A DNA stretch of 64,000 bases from Undaria pinnatifida. Lineage: Eukaryota; Sar; Phaeophyceae; Laminariales; Alariaceae. The translations under genes were made by a program, and so were the position numbers. Below are positions 1 through 10,422 of the stretch, one piece after another. The notes under the pieces were generated by a model, which saw only the letters and a program-made list of their open reading frames with translations, searched no databases and was not told where the DNA came from. Each line of letters begins with the position of its first letter. Within the stretch, counting starts at the first letter, position 1. The stretch is from the NCBI GenBank assembly GCA_012845835.1, contig JABAKD010000019.1, positions 10,636,844-10,700,843 of the forward strand, given 5' to 3'.

Positions 1-345
1 GTACCGTAGCTTTGGTTTTTTTCGCGTTCCACAGCTCGCCACATCTGCGTCCCACACGGATTAACAGGCTTGGAGCTAAATGTTGACCAATTGTTTTGCC
101 TCGTCTTGTCCCTACAGAGCGCCACACCTGCGTCCCACACGAATTAACAGGCTTGGAGCCAAATGTTGACCAATTATTTTGCCTTGGTTTGTTCAGAGAG
201 CGCCACATCTGCGTCCCACACGATTAACAGGCTTGTAGCTAAACGTTGACCTTTTTTTTTGCCTTGGTTTGTCGCGTCCCATAGGGCGCTGCATCTGCGT
301 CACACAAGGATTTACAAGCTTGTAGCGAAATGCTGACTTGAAAAA
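1..345. repeat. Minisatellite, about 83-bp period, four copies
   Basis: A unit containing CTGCGTCCCACACG, then TTAACAGGCTTG and TGTTGACCAATT, recurs at about 39, 122, 204 and 289. The array is probably cut by the window edge. No coding frame is conserved across units. Confidence 0.85.
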
Positions 346-389
346 AAAAACACACGACTTTCACTCTCCAGCTTGACTCGTAAGAGCTC

Positions 390-490
390 GTTACCGTCAG
401 CAATCTTCTGGATAAGCCGGGGTCAAAAAGGTGTCTTCGAAGGGAAGACACCTTTGACCCCGGCTTATTCAGAAGGTTGCTGGCGGTAAA
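390..490. repeat. Near-perfect inverted repeat made from a SINE-A end
   Basis: Arms of about 50 bp face each other around position 439. The inner 25 bp, reading GGGGTCAAA...GGTGTCTTC and its complement, are almost perfect. The arm matches the 3' region of SINE family A (as at 27280), so this looks like two SINE ends joined tail to tail. Confidence 0.85.
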
Positions 491-1000
491 ATTCTCCCCC
501 CCGGTACGTTAACGTTACTATAGTGCTACCAGGGTACGTGTAAACGAAACATGATACTGCTGTAGTACCTGGTTGATACACCCATCTGTACCCGTGCTGC
601 AACTTTTTACGAGTAAAACAGGAAATAACCAGGAAATAACTAACAAAACAACATTTGACCAAAAACACAACATGCTCTTTTTCTCAACTATAATGGTTGG
701 TGTTGCTATTCTTACTTCAAGGGGGGGGGGGGATTTTGAGCTAGATCTAACACCACATCTATTTTTCTTCGCTTGTGGACCAAAATTTAAACTAATGCTG
801 CTGTCTTGAGAAAAGAAAGAAAAAAAGGAGTATCATGAGCAGCGTCGACGCGGATAAATGAGAGTATCTGGTACGGGTGGTATTACTCTAGACCTCGTAC
901 CTCGTGCTACTTGTATCGCTTTATTGTTCAACCGGCAGAAAGAAACATCAATACGCTTGCCGCAAGGACTGACAGCAACAGCGTGCAGCTGCTGTACCAG
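490..1000. other. No gene recognised
   Basis: The stretch contains short open frames only, a G10 run at 721, and a TACCTGGTT motif at 568. Nothing else could be assigned. Confidence 0.5.
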
Positions 1001-1198
1001 CAGTCATCCCACGGGTAGGGGTTGCAGTGGATGGATTAACTAACAATGTACCTGTCCGGTCGAGCAGAGTCATCCCACGGTGTGGGTTGCAGTTGTTGGA
1101 TTAACTAATAATCTACCTGTCCGGTTGAGCAGAGTCATCCCACGGGTAGGGGTTGCAGTGGTTAGATTAACTAATAATGTACCTGTGCGATTGAGCTC
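1000..1198. repeat. Minisatellite, about 64-bp period, three copies
   Basis: GAGCAGAGTCATCCCACGG, GGTTGCAGT and GGATTAACTAA recur in order three times. The third unit runs into the C/D element that follows. Confidence 0.85.
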
Positions 1199-1224
1199 GT
1201 CGAGTGAGGACCTACCGGTCAGCC

Positions 1225-1430
1225 TCATCATTTTACGAGCATAACACCTGGTAGATTTTAGGACTGGGGCATAGAGGCTTAGTCGGTTGGCGCAAACGAA
1301 CGCCTTCGAAGTCATGTTTCGGGTTCGAGGTATTTTGAGCTGCTCCTCATGATCGGAGAGCTCAGAAATTTCTTAGAATATGTTACACCCCTACCTACCG
1401 TGGGATGGCCCACAGTGTTACCGCACATAA
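1225..1430 (+). repeat. C/D dispersed element, partial copy
   Basis: This matches 6740-6875 and 63550-63765 through CTTCGAAGTCATGTTTCGGG, GAGCTCAGAA and CGTGGGATG. No coding capacity is visible. The class is unknown. Confidence 0.65.
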
Positions 1431-1754
1431 AATTAACATCATCTTCCCAAAACAAGCACAGAGTTCACAGGGTGGTGTGTGTTGCTGCCGCTAAACGCAC
1501 AAACCAATACTTCGAAGTACCAATACACGGCGTGAGAAACGGGTGGTCAGCATGCGTTACAAAATAGTGGGAGGGGTGGAGGGCTAGAAAAAAAAAGCGA
1601 AAAAGCGATAAAAAAGAGCAGGTCCATTCAGGGGACCACCTGCACAGAAACGCATCACGCCAATCTAAAATGTACAAAATATTATACACAGGAATCACTG
1701 TTAATAACAACAAAAAAACCAAATTTTTAATACACACCCTACAAAAGTCGACTT

Positions 1755-2075
1755 TGACATCGAGTCAGATCGTCCGGGCTAACTTTTATTCTCCAGCTCA
1801 ACTCATGACAGCTTTTCCACCCTCAGCGACCTTCTGGACATCAAGCCTTGGTCACAGGTGTCTACCCTTCTTTCTCGCCCCCCCGGGTATATACCTGCCT
1901 TCATTTTCATCGCGCATAGGGTTCAGCATTCCCACTTTTCAGCTTTTTTTCATGCTCCCTTGCGTCTTCGGCCTGTCGATTGGTAATAAATAACCCCTGG
2001 CGAGATTCGCACCTACGACCTCGACCTCAATACTCACGCGGCTTACTGTTCGACCACTGAGGACACCGGATAAAC
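1755..2075 (-). mobile_element. SINE family A, nearly full length
   Basis: On the minus strand it starts with a tRNA-like head (box B-like region in 2010-2030, anticodon-arm region to about 2070). It continues through a body ending near the GACCAAGGCTTG motif at about 1845. The body is shared with 25545-25850 and 27612-27910. Such elements are transcribed by RNA polymerase III and moved by LINE enzymes; here this is inferred from the tRNA-like head. Confidence 0.65.
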
Positions 2076-2424
2076 ATTAACATGGATCGATCGTACACAT
2101 CAGGTGCACGCCAAAATCACCACCGATTCAGATTACTGCCGGTCGACCCGCTGGCCTAGTTAGTTGACTCATCGTACCATAGCCCCCCCCCCCCCCGAAA
2201 AAAAAAACAGCGAATTTCCACAACGAATGTTTCATGACTGGTAGATACGAGGGAGGATGCTATGCTAAGCGCTATGAAAAAAATATCTGCACATATTTTC
2301 TTGTTTTAAAAGAACTATCGAAGGATGACGTTGGGTAGGCAAGGGGCACCGTATTTCAGGAGATACGGCCGGGAGTTGGTTTCAAATCAGGCGATTTTGT
2401 CCAAGAAAAGTAGGGGGGCTACCG

Positions 2425-2700
2425 TAGTAAGACTCAGTGGTTGGCGTTGAATGCCACACTAAAATAGAGCCGGTTCTGGGGTTCGAAATCCACGTGGGTC
2501 CGACTTTTTTTTAAAAAAAGGAGTCAACTCCTGAGAGCGCCCGGCAGCGTGGGTAGGCGCAATTCGACGCGAGTCCACGAGGTCATAAATAGCTTTAATC
2601 AATCTCGCGATATAACGAAGGAGCGTACCGTAGAGGGAACGGGGGAGCAGAGCCTGCTCAGTGGCCCCGGATCCAAGTTGCGTCGAGGGATGTGGGCTGC
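2425..2700 (+). mobile_element. SINE family B, full-length-like
   Basis: The head carries box-A-like ACTCAGTGGTTGG and box-B-like GGGGTTCGAAATCC. The body has GCAATTCGACGCGAGT and the 3' block GAGCCTGCTCAGTG, shared with nine other places in the window. An open frame across it on either strand is fortuitous. Confidence 0.7.
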
Positions 2701-3425
2701 TAGACTAGGTGACGACGATTTTACTGTTTGTCGAACTCTACGAAAGGCAAGTAGCCGCAAAACACGCGCGAGCACAGCCTGGACTGCCGTGTGCTGTGCT
2801 CCATGCATGCATGCTCGCGCCATGATGAGAGAGGGCCCCAACTGTGTTAAATGCAAGTGCTGGTTCCAACATTGACTCGATGGCCTGGGGGGAAACGCGG
2901 ATCGGAATCCCAGACGGCACACTCCTAGAAAGACCAAAACGAAAAAAAAATAATCAGAGCGTTCGGGTTTCTGTACAAAATCGAGAAAATGACATTTAGT
3001 TCTCAACCTTTTTTCGCTTCGTTTTCGTGTAGCCCCCCTTCCCCCCCCTCGCTATCGGGGCTCTCGAAAAGAGGGGTGTGGTGTTCGATTTTTGTTCTTC
3101 GTTCTCGTGTCCCCCGGGCGTACCCGTTACATCTTGTCGAACCTTTGCCATCCCCATTCCCAACCGTGTTACCAACGCCGACGTTGATTCCAACATCGAT
3201 TCGATGCCCAGCGTACACCCGGTGCATCTCTTGGGTACCCATACCGACACGAGCAGCAGTAGCAACATACTGTTGCATTGTACGGAGCATACTAAGCAAT
3301 ACCCTGGTATGCAATACTAGTAGTATGCATGAGTAAACAGCGAGGGCGGAGTAGCAGTTTCAATGCAAAGAACACACACACCGGGTACACGGTGCCAGCA
3401 CCACATACCTGCCGGATTGCTCAGT
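2700..3425. other. No gene recognised
   Basis: The overlapping open frames on both strands here (up to about 135 codons) have no consistent codon bias. A TTCCAACAT(C/T)GA(C/T)TCGATG motif occurs twice (2864, 3190), suggesting an old duplication. Confidence 0.5.
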
Positions 3426-3427
3426 TT

Positions 3428-3530
3428 GTATTGTGCTTCTCCCTGGGGTACTCTTCCACTCCAGAGTGACTGGAGCCTGTTCTGTGGCCACGGGACTTGA
3501 TTATGCGAGTTGATGTGAGAACAACAGCAC
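3428..3530 (+). repeat. Dispersed repeat I, about 90 bp
   Basis: The order CTGGGGTA, CACTCCAGAGTGACTGGAGC, GATTATGCGAGTTGATGTGA is shared with 19110-19200 and 19530-19615 and, in reverse, with 52700-52795. CACTCCAGAGTGACTGGAG contains a small inverted repeat. Confidence 0.7.
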
Positions 3531-3835
3531 CAGCACACATCGGGTTGCTCAGTCTGCATACAGCTGGCTGTGTACCGGAAACAAAACCGGGCATTCGCGT
3601 AATCTCCATGTCTAGATGTCGATCCCTTTCGTAATTTTAGAGGGAAAATTATCGAAAAAAAGTCCAGTTTCAGCATACCGACCACGTCAAGCAGCGTGGG
3701 TTGCTGGGGTAGGACTAGGACAAAAATGTGTCCGAAACCAGAACTGCCATATAAGGAGAAGTGCGACACGCGTGTATCGTAGCATGGCGATACTCGAGCT
3801 GCTGATGAACGCTCTTCCCGTCTGTAGCGACTAAA

Positions 3836-4446
3836 ACGATTGCGATATTATCGAGTTGGGACTCGTGTATATCATCGACTAAAGCGATCGCGATATTATC
3901 GAGTTTGGGTCCCGTGTACCATAGCGACTGCGATCTTAATATCTTGATACCATTGCGATGTTATGGAGTTGAGACCCGTGTTCAGTGACTACAATATTTA
4001 TCAAACGGTTGCGATATTATCGAGTTGGGACCCGTGTACAGCGACTACGATATAAATGAAACAATTGCGATATTGTCGAGTGTCCAGACGGGTTCCAACC
4101 CGATAATATCGCAATCGTTCCATTATTATCGTTGTCACCATACACGGGTCCCAACTCGATAATATCGCAACCGTTTGACTGGTATCGTGGTCGTTATACA
4201 CCGGTCCTAACTCGATTATATCGCAATCGTTTTATTGATGTCGTAGTCGCTGTACACGGCTCGCAACTCGATAATATCGCAATCGTTTCGAATCTCTCTA
4301 CACGGGTCCCAACTCGATAATATCGCAATCGCCCTTCTTTGGTCGCCAAATACATTGGTCCCAACTCGATAATATCGCAATCGTTTTACCAATATCGTAG
4401 TCCCCATACACATGATTCCCAACTCGATAATATCGCAATCGCCGTT
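3836..4446. repeat. Tandem array of a 28-bp motif that reverses orientation at the centre
   Basis: GCGATATTATCGAGTTGGG followed by ACCCGTGTA recurs about every 60-70 bp. There are about five units on the + strand to 4085, then about seven on the minus strand to 4446. Variable segments of about 30-40 bp separate the motifs. The two halves are complementary overall, so either strand could fold back. Confidence 0.85.
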
Positions 4447-4532
4447 CTTGGATCTCCATATTATACATGGGGTCCCTTGGGAAACCCAGGAAAAACGACC
4501 GAAAAAACGAGGTTGGGGATACTACCGTCTAG

Positions 4533-4740
4533 GAGTGTACCGTAGTGGGGAGGGGGGAGAAGAGCCTGTTCAGTGACCCTGGACCTGAGTTATATCTATT
4601 ACGGAGGACGATAGTAAATAGGACCAAATATTGTTGGTAAAAATATATTAATATATAGGTTTTTGTGTCCACCGTAGGTCCTATTTACTAGGGTCCCCCG
4701 TAAATAGGGACGGAGGAAGAGAAACAAAAAAAAAAGTGCC
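4533..4740 (+). mobile_element. SINE family B 3' part, split by a foldback element
   Basis: GTGGGGAGGGGGGAGAAGAG and CCCTGGACCTGAGTTA match the SINE-B 3' region. The run-out GACGGAGGAAGAGAAA plus A-rich tail resumes after 4703. The 105-bp foldback element sits exactly between them. Confidence 0.7.
4599..4703. mobile_element. 105-bp foldback MITE, copy 1
   Basis: The ends are inverted repeats of about 27 bp (TTACGGAGGAC...TAGTAAATAGGACC against GGTCCTATTTACTA...CCCGTAA) around an AT-rich centre. A second copy of the same length is at 34750. TA at both borders suggests a Tc1/mariner-type target, which is inference. It has no coding capacity. Confidence 0.8.
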
Positions 4741-4744
4741 CGAG

Positions 4745-5510
4745 GCATACATACGTATTAGATAGGATGATTGAAGAAGAAAAAAAAAAAAAAAAAAAAA
4801 ATGCGCGCGCACAGCAGCGGATGGCCGTCCGTCTGCATGGTCTCGTCCACTGTTGGCGGGAAACTGGAAATAAAACCGAGCAAAGTTCGAACCGGCCCCA
4901 AAATAAGAAGGCGAGGTATTGGTTCTAGGCTAGATCCCATAAAGATACTTGTGTCGGACACAACAGCAGTAGTAAGTTCGGTGTGAATAACAGCTGTCGG
5001 GTTTCTTATTTCCCCGTAGAACCTACTGTAAGCCAATTTTTTAGTGGGGCTCTTTTTACTGGGAGGGTCGGCAGTATATTCGCGCACTCTTCGTCTGTTA
5101 CAGCAGCAGCCTTTTTCGGCCCCGTGTTGAAAGCGACCGAAAAAATCAGGGGAAAAGACAAGACACAAAACACAAAAAACCGTTTTCTAGCTCCAGCGTG
5201 AGCGCGGAGCAGCTCGAGCCAAGTCATATCACGCACCACGTGCGTCGTTGTGGGATTCACTACGTTTGGCACACGGCAGGGCCAAATAAATCCCTTACTG
5301 CCATGTGTGTGCCATGTAACTGGTACGTACATCTTTGCCTCGTAGTTGGTGACCAGAGCTTGCCTCCAGGATAATGAATCGGTACGGAAACTGGGCGTAC
5401 TATATCGTACATCGATGGGTGGAAAGAAGAGAAAACTGCGAAGAAACACAATCCGATCCGAGTCGACAAGGCAAGACAGGGCTCAAGTCTTCTCGCAATC
5501 AACAAACGAC
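4745..5510. other. No gene recognised
   Basis: An A20-type run lies at 4779-4800. GTTGGTGACCAGAGCTTGCCTC (about 5345) resembles stretches near 14600 and 15210. Open frames up to 147 codons overlap on both strands without clear bias. Confidence 0.45.
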
Positions 5511-5511
5511 G

Positions 5512-5630
5512 GCGCGTACCATATAGTGGGGAGGGGGGGGAGAGGAGAGCCTGCTTAATGACCCGGGATCTGAGCTGTGTCTAGGGAGGGAGGGAGGGAG
5601 AAGAAGAATGAAAAGGTGTCCAGATAGTAA
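5512..5630 (+). mobile_element. SINE family B 3' fragment
   Basis: GTGGGGAGGGGG, GAGAGCCTGCTTAATGACCC and GGATCTGAGCTG follow the SINE-B 3' order. The copy ends in an expanded (GGGA)n stretch and an A-rich tract. Confidence 0.7.
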
Positions 5631-5718
5631 TCAAGGATGGCCAAAAACCAAGGCCAAAAAAAAACATACACACACAATAACTTGCCATTCCTTAACCCTG
5701 TCAGAACCACAACAGTTA

Positions 5719-6022
5719 TCTTATCCCACACGAATTTTACGTAGTCTCTCCCCACACAAAATTTGGACAAGTCTGCCTCCCACACAAATTTCAACAAGTC
5801 TGTCTCCCACACGAATTTCAACAAGTCTGTCTCCCGCACTGATTTCAAGAAGTCTGTCTCCCACACTAATTTTTAGTCTCTCCCACACTTATTTCAACAA
5901 GTCTGGCTCCCACACGAATTTTAAAAGAAGTCTGTCTCCCACACGAATTTCAGCAAGTCTGTCTCCCACACTGATTTCAAGGAGTCTTGTCTCCCACACT
6001 AATTTCAATAAGTCTGTCCCAA
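5719..6022. repeat. Tandem array, about 37-bp unit with CCCACACGAATTTCAACAAG
   Basis: About nine units of CCCACAC(G/T)AATTT, AAGTCTGTCT follow each other. The open frame through it (Leu-Ser-Pro-Thr repeats) is a by-product. Single units of the same type occur near 16780 and 17840, so this looks like amplification of a core also found in TTAA-flanked elements. Confidence 0.85.
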
Positions 6023-6249
6023 AATTCCATGTGAAGTTCTCAAGGAGTCAACGTTTCCACAGCTACACCCACGTTCTTGAAGGAGACAAAGCTACTTGGA
6101 GACGAGAGCGTGCCATATGAGGCGATAGACGCGTACGTTCCTTTTGCGGGTGCTCGTCACCGGAGGCGCTCCACGCTTCGCCTAAGGCTCACTTCGAGGC
6201 GAAAAAAATGAGACCCCGACCGGCGACCTAGTCACCCCGACGTCGGGGT

Positions 6250-6875
6250 TGCCGTTTGTTTGGGCGAAACGGTTTCTGGTCGCTTGAGCTCCTCAAAAGT
6301 GTGGAACTATCGATCGGTTAGTACAACAATTTCACTGAGTAAATATTCGTTGCTACGATAGAGGCCAGAGCGCACCTTTCGCCTTAAATTCTAATCTTTT
6401 GAATGACGGGGCTCCTTAACCCCTTTAGAGCCCCCAAACCCCTCCCCATACTAATTCCAAGTAATTTTGTCCCCAAAAAGGGGTTCCAGCTGTAAAGGGG
6501 TTAACTCCCAAATCGTCGGGCTAAAAAAAAAAACGTCGGAAATAGCCTATATTCTTTTTTTGCCATGATTCTCGCTCGTCGTACACCTAGGCCATGGGAT
6601 TTTTCGTCCGGTATCATAGCAGTTTTATTTTTCTCCACGTCAGTTTCTGGGAGAGACATGTCTTAAGCTCCCAAATTGAGGAAACCTCAGGAAAAAACGT
6701 GGTGATATCGTAGCACGCGTCGCAAGGCGTTAGACACGTTGGCCGGGTTGGGCGAACGAACGTCTTCGAAAATCATGTTCAGGGGGGGGGGAGATCTTGA
6801 GCTCCTCCTGTTTACCTAGGCCGAGCTGAAAAAACTGTTGCACCCCGGGCGTGCGATGACTCGACCAACTACCAT
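6250..6875 (+). mobile_element. C/D dispersed element, longest copy
   Basis: The 5' part matches 63475 (GGGCGAAACGGTTTC against GGGCCAAACGTTTCC). The middle matches 61590-61850 and the 3' part matches 1225-1430. It is therefore one composite element of about 625 bp, of which the other copies are parts. It is interrupted by a TTAA-flanked insertion at 6420-6500. No protein is evident. Confidence 0.65.
6420..6500 (-). mobile_element. TTAA-flanked MITE inserted in the C/D element
   Basis: The 81 bp between TTAA at 6416 and 6501 have ends CCCCTTTAG...TGTAAAGGGG. The homologous place at 61640 lacks the insert, giving an empty site. TTAA duplication is the signature of piggyBac-type transposition; no transposase is seen here. 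Confidence 0.8.
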
Positions 6876-6990
6876 GGCTTAGGCATAATATACTACGAAT
6901 GTCGTTACAAAAACAAGGAGGACGACGTTTCCGACGATACAAGTGTAGCTTTTTTCCGGCATTTTTTTTCCGCATGGCGGGGTGGGTGCC

Positions 6991-7258
6991 TTAACCCCTT
7001 CAGATCCCCGAAATCCCTCCCTATACTAACTTTAGGTAAATTTGTCCCGCAGGTGGGTGTTTCCAGTTGTAAATCCCTCCCTATACTAACTTCAAGTAAA
7101 TTTGTAAAAATAAACGTTTCCAGTTGTGAATCCATCCCCGTACTAACTTCAAGTAAATTCGTGAAAAAAGGGGTTTCCAGTTGTAAATCCGTCCCAATAA
7201 TAACTTCAAGTAAATTTGCACAAAATAGAGGGTGTTTCCAGTTGTAAAGGTGTCATAA
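6991..7258 (-). mobile_element. TTAA-type MITE with internal tandem amplification (four units)
   Basis: It begins TTAACCCCTT and ends near GTAAAGGTGTCATAACC. The core AATCCCTCCCTATACTAACT plus TTCAAGTAAATTTGT and GTTTCCAGTTGTAAA is repeated about every 60 bp four times. The same triplication-type expansion is seen at 40701-40912. Confidence 0.8.
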
Positions 7259-7594
7259 CCCAAATATAGTCGGAATTTCAGTCACGTTTTTGAGCAACAT
7301 GGTTTGGTCTTTATTACCCAAGCCGTCGGATTCATTGTGTTCATCGGGTATTCAGGATATTGTCAGCTTTGTGAAAAAAATACACACCAGGTATACAATA
7401 TTTGGGTGGGGAATAGACCTATTAATAGGATATTTTCAGCTTTGTGCAAAAAAAATACATACCAGGTATACGATCTGGGTGGGGAATAGACCCTATTAAT
7501 ACCTCCTCCAGCAACAAACCATTCACAGACGAAAAAAAATGGTAGACCTACACCGTGGCAAAGTGCGACACAAGAACGACGTCCCGACGATCAT

Positions 7595-7735
7595 GCTCGT
7601 CGGTTTTCATCGAATTTCGCCAACTCACGCTCTGGCGCTGTCCGCCCCAGTTAATTTCTACGAAAGAAAAAGTCCCGACGAGCGCAAGTAGCACTCGGGA
7701 GGATGCGAACCTGAGTCAGTGAATTTGGTAAGGAA
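7595..7735 (-). mobile_element. SINE family A 5' fragment
   Basis: The reverse complement shows the box-B region and the body TCGTCGGGACTTTTTC, as in the copies at 25700 and 27700. Confidence 0.55.
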
Positions 7736-8254
7736 ATGGTTCACCTACTACTCTGCAGGGGGGCGCCTGCGCCGTATGATATGTACCTGGTATGTATCAA
7801 GACTTTTCGTATCCAGTACGTCTGGCATTGCATTGAACTCACCTCCTTCCCTTGGGACGTCGTATCTCTCGTCACATGATTTGCATGTCATCACAGAGTT
7901 TGTGCCTCAACAAAAATCAGCACGAATACTTTCATAGTTCTTACATACGTCATCACACAGGGTTTGTACCTCAACAAAAATCACCACGCGACACTAGCTG
8001 TGTGTGTTTTCACATTAAAACTGACCCTTATTCCACCCGTCTACATCCAACACAACCAGTGTTCGTGCCGATGCCTCCTATTAATAGAGATACGAGCTAT
8101 CATATGTCGTCACAAACTACGAGCTCGGACATCGGCGGTGCTGGGTGCCCATGAGTTGACGCAACACGGGTTTACCGACCATATAACCCAGCCCTCTTGT
8201 GCCCCAGGCTTAGCGACCCAAATATCGACAAAAGTGCGGCCTTGTCAATCTTAC

Positions 8255-9165
8255 AGTAAGGGCGTGCAGCGGCACAGTAGGAGTCCCCCAATAAGGCGGC
8301 CTGAGTAAGGCGGTATCCCGATACAAGGCGGTCTTGCAGGAAGAACGCGCAGCAGCATAGTAGGGGCTCCCCAATATAAGGCGGTCTTGCAGGAAGAGCG
8401 TGCAGCAGCATGGTAGGGATTCCCCCAATAAGGCGGTCCGAGCAAGGCGGTATCCCGATACAAGGCGGTCTTGCAGGAAGAGCGTGCAGCATCATAGCAG
8501 GGATTCGCCCATTAAGGCGGCCTGAGTAAGGCGGAATTCCGATACAAGGCGGTCTTGCAGGAAGAGCGCGCAGCGGCATAGAAGGGGTTCCCCTATATAA
8601 GGTGGTCTTGCAGGAAGAGCGTGCAGCAGCATAGCAGAGATTCGCCCAATAAGGCGGTATCCCGATATAAGGCGGTCTTGCAGGAAGAGCGCGCAGCGGC
8701 ATAGAAGGGGTTCCCTATATAAGGTGTCCTGAGTAAGGCGGAATCCTGATACAAGGCGGTCTTGCAGGAAGAGCGCGCAGCGGCATAGTTGGGATTACCC
8801 CAATATCAGGCGGTCTGAGTGAAGCGGAATCCCGATACAAGGCAGTCAAAATCGCTTCGCGCGACTGAGGAATTGCACTCAACAACCCAGAAAGAATAAG
8901 GCGGCTTCCCCCAATAAGGCGGTCATTTGGCTCTGGCACACCAACCGCCTTGCTGGGGGAGAAGGCGGCGTCCCCCTGTAAGGCGGTCGTATTGCTCTGG
9001 CACACCAACCGCCTTACTGGGGGATAAGGCGGCCCCCCCCTATAACGCGGTCGTATTGCTCTGGCACACCAACCGCCTTGCTGGTGGATAAGGCGACCTC
9101 CCCCTATAAGGCGGTCGTATTGCTCTGACACACCAACCGCCTTACTGGGGGACCCCCTCTTTCTG
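8255..9165. repeat. Amplified AAGGCGG foldback element array
   Basis: Over 20 AAGGCGG or CCGCCTT motifs occur in two sub-arrays. In 8255-8840 they join GGTCTTGCAGGAAGAGCG and GTATCCCGATACAAGGCGG. In 8930-9165 they join GTATTGCTCTGGCACACCAA. Single elements at 22832 and 31465 contain both parts in the same order. Long minus-strand open frames here (up to 269 codons) follow the repeat and are not considered genes. Confidence 0.85.
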
Positions 9166-9169
9166 TAGC

Positions 9170-10335
9170 GCAAAACCGCGTCAACATCCATGCGGCTGCG
9201 CGCGTGCTGTGCACCTCTTCCCGTTACGTTTCGCATTGGACGCGAGGCTACGCGTGCTGCATAAAGGTGGCGCTTTCTTTTTCGGCTGAAGCGTTTTTTG
9301 AAGGACCGGGTGCTCCTTAGTAGCCCAAAAAATCGTCGGTACATTTTCATTTTTTTTTTCGTCCCCCCCCCAAAAAAACAACGTTTTCCTTGTATGCCTA
9401 CACTACGACACGGGATCGTTATGACAAGCACCTTTCGTTTTTCTTCCAACCAGTTGATGGGTGGAGCATAGAGGTCTTTAAGCGAGGAGCTCAAAAAACA
9501 TTTGTCGCAACACAACCGTGGCATATGTGTCCCTCCAAATCCTGCAACGCCGGGCTACTGCCTGTGGTCGATGCCGAAAGCGCCACACTCTTCTTCGGCA
9601 TTTTTGTCCTCCTAAAGACCGAAAACGGTTGGTGCGAAGAACACAAAACAGAGCCACGTGTTACGAGCACACGTGGCGCATGACAGCGCGATCGACGCCC
9701 GAGATCCCACTTAGATGCCGTGGACTAAAATACCGCGCCAAATAAAAACAGGCGTCATCTGGTCACAGGCGAAAAATATTGGATATTACGATTACCATAT
9801 TATACGACGAGCACTTATCAGCAGGAAAAACTTGTGTGCCCGATTAATAACTTGGAGGTCTGCAATTATATTATACGGCAAGCAATATCAGCAGGGAAAA
9901 AAACAGCTGTGCCCAAGATAAAACCTGGACGCCTGTAATCCTAGATGACTGTGATGTACCCGCAGTCCGCTAGAAAAATGAACAAAATGGCACATCAAAC
10001 AAACAAACGAGAGCCCACCCATGTAAACCAACTGTGTCAAAATCCGTTTGCCATTCGCTCATCCCTTGGTACAATTTCCATGCTCTTCGAGAAGACGGGC
10101 ATTTATTAATAGGATAAACAAAATGGCGCAACATACCAAAGACATGAACGACTGCTGTGTTCGAAATGCGTCCAATTAATTTGCCATTAGCTCATGTCCA
10201 GTTGAAACCCTTTTTGATGAACCTAAAACGGGTAAAACGTCGAAAGAAAACAACGAAACAGAACATCAAAGCACCGCCGTACAGATGACAGAGAACAAGG
10301 GAACAGTGGTTACACTACATCAGTGGGTACCTCGA
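9170..10335. other. No gene recognised; two duplicated segments
   Basis: About 83 bp are duplicated at 9775-9925 (TATTATACGRC, TATCAGCAGG, TGTGCCC). About 135 bp are duplicated at 10015-10205 (TTTGCCATT(C/A)GCTCAT, CAAAATGGC). An A/C-homopolymer-rich patch lies at 9340-9385. Confidence 0.6.
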
Positions 10336-10340
10336 TTTAA

Positions 10341-10422
10341 CCCCTTTACAACTGGAAACCCGTTTTTGGGGACAGAATTACTTGGATTTAGTATGGGGAG
10401 GGGTTCGGGGGCTCTTAAGGGG
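10341..10422 (+). mobile_element. TTAA-flanked MITE, intact copy
   Basis: The 82 bp between TTAA at 10337 and 10423 start CCCCTTTACAACTGGAAACC and end GGGGGCTCTTAAGGGG. This is the same family as 6420-6500 in the opposite orientation. Confidence 0.8.

Noticed and set aside
3836-4446. CRISPR-like array
   Set aside because: Spacers are partly similar to one another, orientation flips, spacing varies, and all context is eukaryotic with no cas-like gene.
5608-6120. 170-codon frame with Leu-Ser-Pro-Thr repeats
   Set aside because: It is the translation of the 37-bp tandem array, whose unit occurs elsewhere as non-coding repeat.
8172-9524. 176- and 269-codon minus strand frames
   Set aside because: They follow the AAGGCGG array unit by unit and end outside it without a domain.
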